The notes: generated by a model from the sequence alone, not told the origin. A stretch of DNA of 64,000 nucleotides from CAIJMU01 sp035530275 (GCA_035530275.1 DATKVC010000007.1:62001-126000), one strand, 5' to 3'; counted from the first letter of the stretch, positions 8,501 to 17,631 are shown. Numbers and translations are program-made.

Positions 8501-8547
8501 GGGGCGAGGGCTCCGCCTCCAAGCCCTCGGCGTGCTACAACGATGCC

Positions 8548-9432
8548 GTGTTCGCCAAGCTCTACGTCGAAATAACCGACGTCTGCAACCTGCGTTGCCC
8601 CTTCTGCCCCCCCACGCTCCGGCCGAAGCGCTTCATGACGGGGGCGGAGTTCGACGCCATCCTCGGGAAATTGGAGGGACAGGGGAGGCTGCTCTACCTT
8701 CACGTGAAGGGCGAACCCCTCCTCCATCCCGAGCTCGGCGAGTTCCTCGAGATCGCCCGAAAGCGGAGATTCGGCGTAGCCTTGACCACCAACGGCAGCC
8801 TCCTCGAGCGACAGGCTGAACTTCTGCTCGGGTCCCACGCGATCAAAAAACTGAGCGTGTCCCTTCACAGCCACGCCATCGATTTCGCGGATGGAGAGGG
8901 CACCGCCGATGCAGATCGAGTAGGGAACTATTGGGCGAATGTCGCTTCATTTCTCGACCGCCATCGCCTCTCACCGCGATTCCCGGTCAGTCTCAGGCTC
9001 TGGAATCTCCGGGACGGAGCACTGCCCCCGGAAACGGCCTTCATCTGGGAGCGCATGCGGGAGCGCTACGCGGCCGTCGGTCCCTGGGGCAGCCCCGAGG
9101 CTTGGCCCAAGGATAACCGCCTCGACGAGAGCGTCTTCCTCAACAAGGCCGAGGAGTTCACCTGGCCCGATCTTTCCTTGCCCATGGACGGCGAGGCAGG
9201 AACCTGCCTCGGCCTCCGCGAACAGATCGCCGTCCTCGTGGACGGCACCGTGGTTCCCTGCTGCCTCGATGGCGAAGGTCGCCTCGCCCTCGGCAATCTC
9301 TTCGAGGAGGATCTCGAGGCGATTCTGGCAGCTCCGAGGGCGAAGGCGATGCGAGAAGGTTTCGAGCGCGGCGTCCTCGTAGAAGGATTGTGCAGGACCT
9401 GCGGCTTTCGCCGCCGTTTCGATGCGGGCTAG
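8548..9432 (+). CDS. Radical SAM protein with SPASM-like cysteine tail
   Basis: Near the N-terminus 'EITDVCNLRCPFC' gives the CxxxCxxC motif that binds the SAM-cleaving 4Fe-4S cluster. The C-terminal third holds more cysteines ('VVPCCLDGEG' and 'LCRTCGFRR'), resembling a SPASM-type auxiliary cluster domain. The protein is 294 residues from GTG 8548. A TTG at 8497 overlapping the kinase stop would add 17 residues of unlikely sequence. The start is uncertain because neither has a clear ribosome-binding site. Such proteins modify peptides or other large substrates. No obvious peptide substrate gene is adjacent. It is probably co-transcribed with the kinase. Confidence 0.75.
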   Translation: MFAKLYVEITDVCNLRCPFCPPTLRPKRFMTGAEFDAILGKLEGQGRLLYLHVKGEPLLHPELGEFLEIARKRRFGVALTTNGSLLERQAELLLGSHAIKKLSVSLHSHAIDFADGEGTADADRVGNYWANVASFLDRHRLSPRFPVSLRLWNLRDGALPPETAFIWERMRERYAAVGPWGSPEAWPKDNRLDESVFLNKAEEFTWPDLSLPMDGEAGTCLGLREQIAVLVDGTVVPCCLDGEGRLALGNLFEEDLEAILAAPRAKAMREGFERGVLVEGLCRTCGFRRRFDAG

Positions 9433-9449
9433 ATGCTGCCAAAAGCGGG

Positions 9450-10274
9450 CTAGACGCCGGAGTAGGCGAGGAAGCCGCCGTCCACCGGGATGACGATTCC
9501 CGTTATAAAGGACGCCTCGTCCGAGCAGAGAAATACCGTCGCGCCTCGAAGATCCTTCGCGTCGCCGAAGCGACCCATCGGCGTCTTGGCGAGGACCTTG
9601 CGGCCGCGGGCGGTCGGCGTCTTGCCGTCGGCTTCCATCATCAGGAAGCGGTTCTGTTCGGTGATGAAGAAGCCCGGCGACACGGCGTTGACGCGGATGC
9701 CCACCTTGGCGAGATGGACGGCGAGCCAGCGGGTGAAGTTTTCCACGGAGGCCTTGGCCGCCGAATAGCCGCCGACCTTGGTGAGGGGCTGGGTGGCGTT
9801 CATCGAGGAGACGTTGAGGATGGAGCCGCCCTTGCCGACCATGGCTTCGCCGAAGACCTGGCTCGGAATGACGGTGCCCATCAGGTTGAGGCGGTTGATG
9901 CCCTCGAAGGCCGCGAGGTCGAGGCCGAAGAAGCCCTCGGCCTTGGGCGTGTCCTTTTCGAGCTGTTCGACCTTGGTTGTCCCCGCGGGATTGTTGCCGC
10001 CGGCGCCGTTGACAAGGATGTCGATGCGGCCCCATTCGCCGAGGACCCGATCGCGCGCCCTTTCCAGCGAGGACCTGTCGAGGACGTCGCCCGAAGTGAC
10101 GATCACGTCCCTGTGCCCCTGAGCCGCGAGAGAAGCCTTGAGGGCCTCGGCCGCCTCGGCGTGACGATTGAGGAGGGCCAGCTTGCAGCCCTCGTCGGCG
10201 AGGGCGCGCACCATCTCGGAGCAGAGGACACCCGAGGCGCCCGTGACGACCGCGACCCGGTCTTTCAGTTTCAT
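9450..10274 (-). CDS. SDR-family oxidoreductase, D-mannonate oxidoreductase-like
   Basis: A 274-residue short-chain dehydrogenase. The NAD(P)-binding 'VVTGASGVLCSEM' is at residues 9-21, 'NGAGG' corresponds to the NNAG motif, and the catalytic Ser ('NVSSM') and 'YSAAK' Tyr/Lys are all present. 'NGAGGNNPAGTT' and the length recall the SDR-type fructuronate/mannonate oxidoreductase (UxuB/YjmF of Bacillus), which would place it in hexuronate breakdown. That assignment is from memory and tentative, since no uxuA or uxaC lies nearby. The gene converges on the radical SAM gene with only 17 bp between stops and diverges from ilvE. Confidence 0.78.
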   Translation of the reverse strand: MKLKDRVAVVTGASGVLCSEMVRALADEGCKLALLNRHAEAAEALKASLAAQGHRDVIVTSGDVLDRSSLERARDRVLGEWGRIDILVNGAGGNNPAGTTKVEQLEKDTPKAEGFFGLDLAAFEGINRLNLMGTVIPSQVFGEAMVGKGGSILNVSSMNATQPLTKVGGYSAAKASVENFTRWLAVHLAKVGIRVNAVSPGFFITEQNRFLMMEADGKTPTARGRKVLAKTPMGRFGDAKDLRGATVFLCSDEASFITGIVIPVDGGFLAYSGV

Positions 10275-10441
10275 CGAATCCCCCTGGCGCTATGTATCGC
10301 GCAAGTTAAGGCGCAATACTCCCCCGCGAGGCGCCGGCCCGTCAAGGAAGGCTTCCCCGGGAGCGAGCATTGTCCTTCGCCGCGATTATCAGCTACGATA
10401 AGGTTGCCGTTTGCGGCAAATACCTTTCAGGAGCGCGCTGT

Positions 10442-11464
10442 ATGGCCAAGGTCGATCTCGATTGGGGCAAGCTTTCGTTTTCCTATATGAAAACCGACTA
10501 CCGCTACATCTCGCATTGGAAAAACGGAGCCTGGGACAAGGGTTCCCTCGTCACCGAGAACACCGTCACCATCGCCGAGGGCTCCACCGCCCTCCATTAC
10601 GGCCAGCAGTGCTTCGAAGGCCTCAAGGCCTATACGCGGGCCGACGGCAAGATCCAGCTCTTCCGCCCCGACCGCAACGCGGCGCGGATGAATGCCACGG
10701 CCGACCGCATGGTGATGCCCCACGTGCCCGAGGAGAAGTTCATCGATGCCTGCATGCAGGTGGTCAAGGCAAACGAAAAATGGGTGCCGCCCCACGGCAC
10801 GGGCGCGACCCTCTATCTCCGGCCCTGGCTCGTCGGCGTAGGCGACAACATCGGCGTCAAGCCGGCGCCCGAGTACCTTTTCGGCGTTTTCTGCATTCCC
10901 GTAGGGCCCTATTTCAAGGAGGGCCTCAAGCCGGTCAACTTCATGACGAGCGACTACGATCGCGCGGCCCCCCGCGGCACAGGCGCGGCCAAGGTCGGCG
11001 GCAACTACGCCGCGAGCCTCATGCCCCATGAAGAGGCAGTCCACAAGGGCTTCGCCGATTGCATCTACCTCGACCCCGCCACCCACACGAAGATCGAGGA
11101 GGTGGGCGCCGCCAATTTCTTCGGCATCACGAAGGCCGGAGCCTTCGTCACCCCCCTCTCGCCCTCCATCCTCCCGAGCATAACGAAGTATTCGCTGTTG
11201 CAGGTGGCCAAGGACAACTTCGGCATGAAGACCGAGGAGCGCGACGTCTACATCGATCGCCTCGACGAGTTCGCCGAGGCCGGGGCCTGCGGAACTGCGG
11301 CGGTGATCACGCCCATCGGCGGCATCTTCCACGCAGGCAAGCTCCACGTCTTCCATTCCGAGTCTGAAACGGGACCGGTCACCCGCAAGTTGTACGATAC
11401 CCTGGTGGGAATCCAGTACGGGGATCTGCCCGCGCCGGCCGGATGGATTCGCGTCGTCGAGTGA
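10442..11464 (+). CDS. ilvE: Branched-chain amino acid aminotransferase
   Basis: A 340-residue fold-type IV PLP enzyme that interconverts Leu/Ile/Val and their 2-oxo acids with glutamate. The PLP-binding lysine is in 'GAAKVGGNYAASL' at about residue 184. 'ALHYGQQCFEGLKAY' near residue 45 and the C-terminal 'GTAAVITPIGGI' phosphate-binding loop are typical of the longer BCAT subgroup (eukaryotic/Bacillus type) rather than E. coli IlvE. The ATG at 10442 is chosen because AGGAG lies 9 nt upstream and the family N-terminus begins here. It stands as a single gene. Confidence 0.9.
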   Translation: MAKVDLDWGKLSFSYMKTDYRYISHWKNGAWDKGSLVTENTVTIAEGSTALHYGQQCFEGLKAYTRADGKIQLFRPDRNAARMNATADRMVMPHVPEEKFIDACMQVVKANEKWVPPHGTGATLYLRPWLVGVGDNIGVKPAPEYLFGVFCIPVGPYFKEGLKPVNFMTSDYDRAAPRGTGAAKVGGNYAASLMPHEEAVHKGFADCIYLDPATHTKIEEVGAANFFGITKAGAFVTPLSPSILPSITKYSLLQVAKDNFGMKTEERDVYIDRLDEFAEAGACGTAAVITPIGGIFHAGKLHVFHSESETGPVTRKLYDTLVGIQYGDLPAPAGWIRVVE

Positions 11465-11532
11465 AGCAGGCGCGGTAGGCGGCCGCTGCCGCGGCGCTCC
11501 CTCCCAATGGGGGAGCACCCTTTATAATTGCG

Positions 11533-11564
11533 CCGAAGCGCGCACCTCGACCCGCGCGCTTCGG
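11533..11564 (+). terminator. Strong perfect hairpin downstream of ilvE
   Basis: CCGAAGCGCGC (11533-11543) and GCGCGCTTCGG (11554-11564) form an 11-bp perfect stem with a 10-nt loop, 68 bp after the ilvE stop. It is followed by GCTTCTTCGC rather than a pure T-run. It could terminate ilvE transcription. It is also part of a dispersed element (see the repeat at 11565). Confidence 0.5.
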
Positions 11565-11584
11565 GCTTCTTCGCTACCGCCACT
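11565..11584 (+). repeat. Hairpin-flanking tail shared with 57845-57864
   Basis: The 20 bases after the 11533-11564 hairpin begin GCTTCTTCGCTACC and continue GCCACT. The same sequence, with one difference, follows another perfect hairpin of unrelated stem sequence at 57819-57844. The rest of 11465-11748 holds only short CATG-rich repeats (11636-11680) and no gene that I can see. Confidence 0.55.
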
Positions 11585-11748
11585 CTGCCCTGGTCAGGCG
11601 GCGAATCGCCCAGCGAGGACAATCCGGCATACTACTGCATGCTCACATGAACGCATGCTCAAATGTTCATGCCTTCATGCGATTCGAGAACCTTGCTTCG
11701 CGGCTGTCTTTTAGGATTGCGACAGGCGAAGCAGCGTTGACTCAGGGC

Positions 11749-12198
11749 TCAGTTAGCTGAATGCTGCTTCCCCTCGCCCACGAGCTTGCCCTCGCGCTCG
11801 AGCGTGGCGCAGGCTTGGCAGACTCCCGTGATAAAAAGCTGGACCCGCTCAGCCTGGCTTCCGTCGGCGAGGATGGGTAGGGAGGGGACGGCGACGCCGG
11901 GCAGGTCGGAGACCTCACCGCATTCGCGGCAGCGGAAATGCGCATGGGCGCTCGTGTCCGCGTCGTAGCGAACCTCGGAGCCCGTGATCTCGAGTCTTTG
12001 GGCCATACCGAGGCCCACGAAGAGATCGAGGGTCGAGTAGACCGTCGTGCGCGAAAGAGTCGGTATCTCCGGGGAGAGGACTCGATGGACGGTGTCGGCC
12101 GAGGGATGGGCCTTCGTCGCGGCCAGGGCCTCCCAAATGCGGATGCGTTGCTGCGAAGGTTGGACGCCCTTTAGCCTGAGAAAATTGACCGTGTTCAC
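11749..12198 (-). CDS. perR: Fur-family peroxide-type regulator (PerR-like)
   Basis: A 149-residue Fur-superfamily repressor: N-terminal winged helix ('QRIRIWEALAATKAHPSADTVH'-like region, residues 17-40), then a metal-binding dimer domain. Structural zinc cysteines are in 'CRECG' and 'CQACA'. The regulatory site reads 'RYDADTSAHAHFRC' followed by 'CGEVSDLPG'. The residue matching PerR Asp104 is Asp rather than the Glu typical of Fur, and the sensing histidines are kept. This favours a peroxide sensor over an iron sensor. GTG start with GGAG 7 nt upstream. It lies 87 bp downstream of rubrerythrin in the same direction, the classic peroxide-defence pairing. Confidence 0.8.
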   Translation of the reverse strand: MNTVNFLRLKGVQPSQQRIRIWEALAATKAHPSADTVHRVLSPEIPTLSRTTVYSTLDLFVGLGMAQRLEITGSEVRYDADTSAHAHFRCRECGEVSDLPGVAVPSLPILADGSQAERVQLFITGVCQACATLEREGKLVGEGKQHSAN

Positions 12199-12285
12199 CC
12201 TTTTCTCCGATCGCGTTCCCGTGCCGCAAGGCGGGTCGGCATCGACCGGGGCCGATGCCGAGCGCCTCGCCCCCGCGGGGAGCGC

Positions 12286-12834
12286 CTATTTGAAATAGCG
12301 GGCAAGAAGGCCGCGGAATCCCGAACCGTGACGCGCCTCATCCTTGCACATCTCGTGCACTGTATCATGAATCGCGTCGTAGCCCAACTCCTTGGCTCGC
12401 TTGGCGAGTTTGAGTTTGCCCTCGCAGGCGCCGAACTCGGCGTCAGCGCGCAACATCAGATTGGTCCTCGTGTCTGCGTGAACGACCTCGCCGAGGAGCT
12501 CGGCGAAGCGGGATGCGTGATCGGCCTCCTCGAAGGCATAGCGGCGATAAGCCTCGGCGACTTCGGGAAAACCCTCGCGTTCGGCCTGGCGGCTCATCGC
12601 GAGATACATGCCGACCTCGGTGCACTCTCCCTGGAAATTCTGGCGGAGCCCCTCGACTACCTCGGCATCGAGGCCCTTGGCTACACCGATCCGGTGCTCG
12701 TCGGCAAAGGCGGCGCCCGAAGCGGCCTTCTTTTCGGTGAATTTCTCCTTGGGAGCCTTGCACTGGGGACAGGCGACCGGGGCATCCTCACCGACGGACA
12801 CGTAACCACACACCGAGCAGATCCACGTCTTCAT
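12286..12834 (-). CDS. Rubrerythrin with N-terminal rubredoxin domain ('reverse' rubrerythrin)
   Basis: A 182-residue peroxidase-type protein. The rubredoxin iron site comes first ('WICSVCGYV' and 'CPQCKAP'). It is followed by a four-helix ferritin-like domain with two ExxH-type iron ligands ('GECTEVGMYL', 'FEEADHASRF', 'CKDEARHG'). In ordinary rubrerythrins the rubredoxin part is at the C-terminus. The reversed order is known in anaerobes such as clostridia. It reduces hydrogen peroxide with electrons from NADH through redox partners. ATG 12834 is preferred to GTG 12843 because AGGAG lies 8 nt upstream of it. A palindrome at 12862-12882 suggests control by the downstream PerR. Confidence 0.88.
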   Translation of the reverse strand: MKTWICSVCGYVSVGEDAPVACPQCKAPKEKFTEKKAASGAAFADEHRIGVAKGLDAEVVEGLRQNFQGECTEVGMYLAMSRQAEREGFPEVAEAYRRYAFEEADHASRFAELLGEVVHADTRTNLMLRADAEFGACEGKLKLAKRAKELGYDAIHDTVHEMCKDEARHGSGFRGLLARYFK

Positions 12835-12861
12835 GTATGACACTCCTATGGATGAAGTTAA

Positions 12862-12882
12862 AGATTGAACTTAATACAATCT
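12862..12882 (-). promoter_or_regulatory. Candidate PerR/Fur operator upstream of rubrerythrin
   Basis: AGATTG-N9-CAATCT forms an AT-rich inverted repeat 28 bp before the rubrerythrin start codon, in a GC-rich genome. The spacing and composition fit a PerR-like box, although it is not a match to the Bacillus consensus. Confidence 0.4.
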
Positions 12883-12995
12883 ATGAAGCATCTATCGAGT
12901 TGTCAAGTACAAGGCGGCCAGCCGACTCTTTTGTTTGACAGGCTCAGCGCCAGGGTCTAGCTTGTCGGCATATCGATAGAATCGGAGGGATTGCG

Positions 12996-14855
12996 ATGCC
13001 GCGAGAAGAAGCGGAACTTGAAGGCAGGATAGCCGCGCTGGAATCGAGGATGGGGGCCCTCGAAAAGGGCCTCGCCGCCTTGAGCCGTCAGCTCGAAGAA
13101 TCGAGGAACCAGGCATCTGCTCTGGCGATGCCCCCCTTGTTCGGCGGTGGAGGAGGCGGCTCGACCCCGGGAAGCGTGGAGCCCATTTCGGAAGAGGCCA
13201 TTTCCTGGGCGGGGCGGACCTCCTTGCTCCAGAGGGCAGCGACCTTTTCCTTCCTCCTCGTCATCGCCCTGATTCTCAGGACGATCACCGACGCAGGCAT
13301 CGTCGACAAGCTCCTCGGAGGCATCATCGGCATGGGCTACGCTGCCGCTTTGATGATCGCGTCCTGGTTCATGTACAAGAGAAAAAGCCCGGAGGCGCCG
13401 GTCTTTGCCGCCTCAGGCGCCGTCCTCCTCGCCACGGTCGTCGTCGAGACCCACGGCCGCTTCCTTTCCCTTCCCCTCATTCCCGCCTATCTCACCCTCG
13501 TGGTGATGGGCATCGGCCTCGCCTTGATCAGCCGCCGCTATACGACCTATCTCCCTGTCTCCGCGGGCGTCATCGGCATGTGCGTAGCCGGGGCGGCCAT
13601 GGATTTCCCCAGCCCTTCCTGGCCCCTCCTCTCCCTGATACTCCTTTTCGCCAACATCCTCGGCTTCTACGCCTCGAGCCTGAAGAACAGGTCATGGCTG
13701 CGATGGCTGGTCTTGTTCGTCACAATTGGCCTGATCGGCTACTGGAGCTTCCTCCTCGGCGACGCCAGGGGAAGAGGCGGTCCGATTCCGGACAGCCTTT
13801 ACCCCGCCTTCTTCGCCCCCTCGCTCGGGCTCCTCTTCGCGGCCTTCCTCGTCTTCGCCATCGTCGGGCTCAACAAAGGATTCGAGAGGGGATTCGACGC
13901 CTTCGATCTCGCGACGCCTTCGGTGGCCGGCATCTGGGTCTACGCCTCAGCCACTATGGCCCTCGGCGCGTCGGCCTCCACCGCGTGGGCGCTCCTCCTC
14001 ATCGGGGCCGTCCTCGTCATCGCCCATTTCGGACTTTCGCTCTGGCTCGCCGCCCGCGGCGGTAGCTCCGGCGCGGAAGGAAGCGGCGCTTCCGAAGGGC
14101 GACAGACGGCAGCGGCAACCTCATTTTCCGTGGCGGCCCTGCTGCTGCTCCTGATGACCATCCCCCGCGGAGGCCCCGCCTTCGTGCCTGGCCTCGCGAT
14201 CGCCGCCCTCGCCTCCCTGGGCCTCGCCTTCCTCGCGAGACTCTGGGATTCGGGGGGCATGCGCGCAGCGAGCTACTTCGGACAGATCACCGCGGCGACG
14301 GTGCTGGCGGCCGACATCCTGGCGCGAAACCACGGAACGCTTCGTTTGTGGGAAATGATTCCCGCCCTCCTCCTCGCGGGCTCGGGGATCTTCCAGTTCC
14401 TATGGTGCCGCGGCATCATCCGACCGCGATCGGCGCGCCTCGCCATCGAAGGGGGCGGCGACCGCGTCGCGGTGGCCGTTCTCGTCGGGGGTCTGTCGTC
14501 GCTTTTCATGGCGGGGAGGATCGGCATAGCCTGGCTCATCGCGCCGCTTCTCGCCGAATCGCAGATCGCCTGGTTCGTCTGCGGGCAGTCGGTCCTCATC
14601 AACGTGGCGGCAGTGGCCGTCGTCATCTTCGCAGCCTCGCGAGTGGACCGCGAGCTTCGTAACGTCGCCCTCCTCATCGTGATCGCGGGCGCGCTCAAGG
14701 TCTTCATGCTCGATCTGCTCAATTACCACGGATTGCCGCTGGTGGCGAGCGTCCTCACCTTCGGGCTGGCCGCGGCCGTCTTCTCCGTGGCCCTCGGTCG
14801 CTGGCCGCGGATAGCCAGGGCCGACGGCGATTCCGGCGAGGGGACCAAGGCCTGA
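12996..14855 (+). CDS. Large multi-spanning membrane protein, DUF2339-like
   Basis: A 619-residue protein. Residues 1-35 form a charged heptad-type coiled coil ('LEGRIAALESRMGALEKGL'). A Gly/Pro-rich linker follows, and then about fifteen to eighteen hydrophobic helices to the end. This order (coiled coil, linker, 'GRTSLLQRAA..FSFLLVIALILR', many helices) matches the DUF2339 family of predicted inner-membrane proteins, whose function is unknown. It has no catalytic motif I can name. It is a monocistronic gene ending at the strong bidirectional hairpin 14860-14896. Confidence 0.65.
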   Translation: MPREEAELEGRIAALESRMGALEKGLAALSRQLEESRNQASALAMPPLFGGGGGGSTPGSVEPISEEAISWAGRTSLLQRAATFSFLLVIALILRTITDAGIVDKLLGGIIGMGYAAALMIASWFMYKRKSPEAPVFAASGAVLLATVVVETHGRFLSLPLIPAYLTLVVMGIGLALISRRYTTYLPVSAGVIGMCVAGAAMDFPSPSWPLLSLILLFANILGFYASSLKNRSWLRWLVLFVTIGLIGYWSFLLGDARGRGGPIPDSLYPAFFAPSLGLLFAAFLVFAIVGLNKGFERGFDAFDLATPSVAGIWVYASATMALGASASTAWALLLIGAVLVIAHFGLSLWLAARGGSSGAEGSGASEGRQTAAATSFSVAALLLLLMTIPRGGPAFVPGLAIAALASLGLAFLARLWDSGGMRAASYFGQITAATVLAADILARNHGTLRLWEMIPALLLAGSGIFQFLWCRGIIRPRSARLAIEGGGDRVAVAVLVGGLSSLFMAGRIGIAWLIAPLLAESQIAWFVCGQSVLINVAAVAVVIFAASRVDRELRNVALLIVIAGALKVFMLDLLNYHGLPLVASVLTFGLAAAVFSVALGRWPRIARADGDSGEGTKA

Positions 14856-14859
14856 GCAT

Positions 14860-14896
14860 GGTTCCGCGGAAGACCCCGAGGGGCTTCCGCGGAACC
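14860..14896. terminator. Bidirectional terminator hairpin
   Basis: GGTTCCGCGGAAG (14860-14872) and CTTCCGCGGAACC (14884-14896) form a perfect 13-bp stem with an 11-nt loop. It lies exactly between the convergent DUF2339-like gene and the sugar permease gene. Confidence 0.7.
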
Positions 14897-14911
14897 AGAA
14901 GGCCTCAGGTC

Positions 14912-16096
14912 TCAGGCCTTCGTCTTCCGCGTCGTGACGTCGAAGATGACGGCGATCGCGAGGACGGCTCCGCGCACGATGTACTGCCAGGAGATGTCCG
15001 TCTGCATGAGGTTCATGCCGCTCGTCAGGGACATGTAGACGATGGCGCCGATGAGGGAGTTGGCGACCTTGCCCACGCCGCCCGCCGCCGAGACGCCGCC
15101 GATATAGGCGGCGGCGATCGAGTCGAGCTCGAAGAGGGAGCCCGCGGTCGTCGTCGCCGACTGGAGCCGCGATGCGTACAGGATGCCGGAGAGGGCCGAG
15201 AGCAGGCCCATCGAGCCGAATACGATGTAGGTGATCTTTTTGACGCTGATGCCGGAGAGTTCCGCCGCCTCGGGATTGCCGCCGACCGCGTAGATGTGGC
15301 GTCCGAGGACGGTTCGGTTCATGATGAAATGGTAGATCATGACAACTATGAGGACGACGACCAGGGTCCAGGACAGGCCGTTGTAGCCGGCGAGAACCCA
15401 GGTGATCGCGGCGAGGACTATGGAGATGAACACGAGCTTGACGACGTACATGTCGAAGGGGAGGACCTCGAAGCCGTAGGCCTGCTTCTTCTTCCTGCCC
15501 GAGATGTCGCCGAGGACGTAGAAGGCGATGGCGAAGACGCCCAGGAGGAGGGTCAGCTTGTGGACGCCCGGGATGATCGTCAACTTGGGGAAGATGTCGG
15601 GGATGTAGCCGTTCGAGATGGCGTTGAAGGTGTCGTCGGGGATGATGATCGTACCCGTCTGGAGGGTGACGAGGAGGAGGGCACCGCGATAGATGAGCCA
15701 GCCTGCGAGGGAGGCGACGAAGGAGGGGATGCCGAGCTTCGCGACGAGGAAGGCCGTGATGATTCCCGCGATCGTGCCGAGGACGAAAACGACGAGTATC
15801 GAAAGGTACCAGGGCAGGTGCCACTGGACCATGCCGATCGCCGCGATGGCGCCGAGGAAGCCGGAGAGGAAGCCGACGGAGAGATCGATATGCCTGATTA
15901 TGATGACGAGGGTCATGCCGACGGCGAGGACGGCGATGTAGCCGGTCTGGTTCATCAGGTTCGCGATGTTGCGCGAGGAAATGAAGAGGCCGTGGGTCGT
16001 GATGGTGAAGATGCCGATGATCACCACGAGGGCGATGTACATTCCGTAGTCGCGGATGTTCTGTCGGACCGCCTTCTTTATGTCGTTGAGTACCAT
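14912..16096 (-). CDS. Sugar ABC transporter permease (XylH/GguB type)
   Basis: A 394-residue permease of the ribose/xylose-type carbohydrate uptake family (CUT2), with about ten membrane spans. The signature 'AVGMTLVIIIRHIDLSVGF' and 'GIPSFVASLAGWL' around the cytoplasmic loops are characteristic. The length matches XylH/GguB rather than the shorter RbsC. ATG 16096 has AAGGAG about 10 nt upstream. It is the last gene of the binding protein-ATPase-permease series and lies 14 bp after the ATPase gene. It would form the membrane channel for the sugar bound by the 17819-18886 product. Confidence 0.88.
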   Translation of the reverse strand: MVLNDIKKAVRQNIRDYGMYIALVVIIGIFTITTHGLFISSRNIANLMNQTGYIAVLAVGMTLVIIIRHIDLSVGFLSGFLGAIAAIGMVQWHLPWYLSILVVFVLGTIAGIITAFLVAKLGIPSFVASLAGWLIYRGALLLVTLQTGTIIIPDDTFNAISNGYIPDIFPKLTIIPGVHKLTLLLGVFAIAFYVLGDISGRKKKQAYGFEVLPFDMYVVKLVFISIVLAAITWVLAGYNGLSWTLVVVLIVVMIYHFIMNRTVLGRHIYAVGGNPEAAELSGISVKKITYIVFGSMGLLSALSGILYASRLQSATTTAGSLFELDSIAAAYIGGVSAAGGVGKVANSLIGAIVYMSLTSGMNLMQTDISWQYIVRGAVLAIAVIFDVTTRKTKA

Positions 16097-16110
16097 GTCT
16101 CTGTTCTCCT

Positions 16111-17631
16111 TCAGCTCGTCGCGAGTCGCATGATCTTCTCCTGGGTCGCCTCGGCGACGGGGAGCTCGCCCGTGATCCGTCCCGACGAGACGGTATAGAT
16201 CCTGTCGCTCATACCGAGAACCTCGGGAAGCTCCGAGGAGATCATGATGATGCTCATTCCCTTGGCGACGAGGGCATTCATAATTGTGTATATCTCGAAT
16301 TTCGCGCCGACGTCGATGCCCCGCGTCGGCTCGTCGAGTATCAGGATGTCGGGCGCCGCGAAGAGCCACTTGGCGACGGACACCTTCTGCTGGTTGCCGC
16401 CCGAGAGGTTCCCGACCAACTGGTCGACGCTCGGCGTCTTGATCCTGAGGTTGTCCTTGTATTCGTTGGCGATCTTGACCTCGTTGTTGAAGTCGACGAC
16501 ACCGCGGCGGGCTACCGCGCCGAGATTGGCGAGGGTCGTGTTGAACTTGACGTCCTGGATGAGGACGAGGCCGTTGCCCTTTCGATCCTCGGTGGCGTAG
16601 GCGAGGCCCGCCTTGATCGCCGCCCTCGGGTTGGAGAACTTCCTCTCCTTGCCCTTCATCGTGAGCTTGCCCGCGAGCTTGTAGTTGTCCGGATTGCCGA
16701 AGAGACTCCGGGCCAGTTCCGTGCGGCCCGAGCCCATGAGGCCCGCGAAACCGATGATCTCGCCCTTGCGAAGCTTGAAGTTCATGCCGTCGAGGACCTT
16801 CTTGCCGGTCGACGGTTGGACGGCGCTCCAGTCGCTCACCTCGAGGACGATATCCTCGCCGGGAGCCTGGCTGCGCTTGGGATAGATGTCCTCGATCTCT
16901 CGCCCGACCATGTGCTTGATGAGGACGGCCTCGCTCACCTCGCCCTTGTGGGCGTCGAGGGTGACGACGGTCATCCCGTCGCGGAGGACGGTCACGGTGT
17001 CCGCGATGCGGATGACCTCCTTGAGCTTGTGCGAGATGAGGATGGAGGTCACGCCTTCCTTCTGGAGATCCTTGAGGATGGCGAGAAGGTTGTCGCAGTC
17101 GTCCTCGTTGAGCGAGGCGGTCGGCTCGTCGAGGATGAGGAGCTTGACGTGGCGCGAAAGGGCCTTGGCGATCTCGACCAGCTGCTGCTTGCCGACGCCG
17201 AGCTCCTTCACCTTTGTGGAGGGATTCACGTCGAGTCGCACTCGCTTGAGCATCTCGGTCGCCTGCTTGATGCTCTCGTTGAGCTCGACGAGTCCGTGCT
17301 TCGCGATCTCGTGGCCGAGCTCGATGTTCTCGAAGATGGTCATGTCGGGAACGAGGGCGAGCTCCTGGTAGATGATGGCAATGCCCACCTTCTCGCTGTC
17401 GGCTATGTGGCGGAATGCCTGGCTGCGCCCCTCCATGATGATCTCCCCGGTGTACTCGCCGTGCGGATACACGCCCGAAAGCACCTTCATGAGGGTCGAT
17501 TTGCCCGCCCCGTTCTCGCCGACGAGACAGTGTATCTCGCCCTGGCGGACGGCGAAGGTGACATCGCTCAGGGCTTTCACCCCCGGGAAGATTTTGGTGA
17601 TGTTCTTCATTTCCAGAATGGGTGTGTCCAT
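16111..17631 (-). CDS. Sugar ABC transporter ATP-binding protein (XylG/GguA type)
   Basis: A 506-residue double ATPase. The first half has an intact Walker A ('GENGAGKST', about residue 37), an ABC signature variant ('VGKQQLVEIAKAL') and Walker B ('LLILDEPTASL'). The second half has the degenerate Walker A 'GLMGSGRTE', the signature 'LSGGNQQKVSVAKWL' and Walker B 'ILILDEPTRGIDVGAK'. This asymmetry is normal for CUT2 sugar importers such as XylG and MglA. ATG 17631 (GAGG 8 nt upstream) is preferred over 17661, which has no ribosome-binding site. It powers uptake together with the permease gene downstream. Confidence 0.9.
   Translation of the reverse strand: MDTPILEMKNITKIFPGVKALSDVTFAVRQGEIHCLVGENGAGKSTLMKVLSGVYPHGEYTGEIIMEGRSQAFRHIADSEKVGIAIIYQELALVPDMTIFENIELGHEIAKHGLVELNESIKQATEMLKRVRLDVNPSTKVKELGVGKQQLVEIAKALSRHVKLLILDEPTASLNEDDCDNLLAILKDLQKEGVTSILISHKLKEVIRIADTVTVLRDGMTVVTLDAHKGEVSEAVLIKHMVGREIEDIYPKRSQAPGEDIVLEVSDWSAVQPSTGKKVLDGMNFKLRKGEIIGFAGLMGSGRTELARSLFGNPDNYKLAGKLTMKGKERKFSNPRAAIKAGLAYATEDRKGNGLVLIQDVKFNTTLANLGAVARRGVVDFNNEVKIANEYKDNLRIKTPSVDQLVGNLSGGNQQKVSVAKWLFAAPDILILDEPTRGIDVGAKFEIYTIMNALVAKGMSIIMISSELPEVLGMSDRIYTVSSGRITGELPVAEATQEKIMRLATS

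Noticed and set aside
11636..11680. CATG-rich short direct repeats (CATGCTCA-ATG)
   Set aside because: Two short imperfect copies only, with no gene or known binding motif. Judged to be chance or a weak local duplication.
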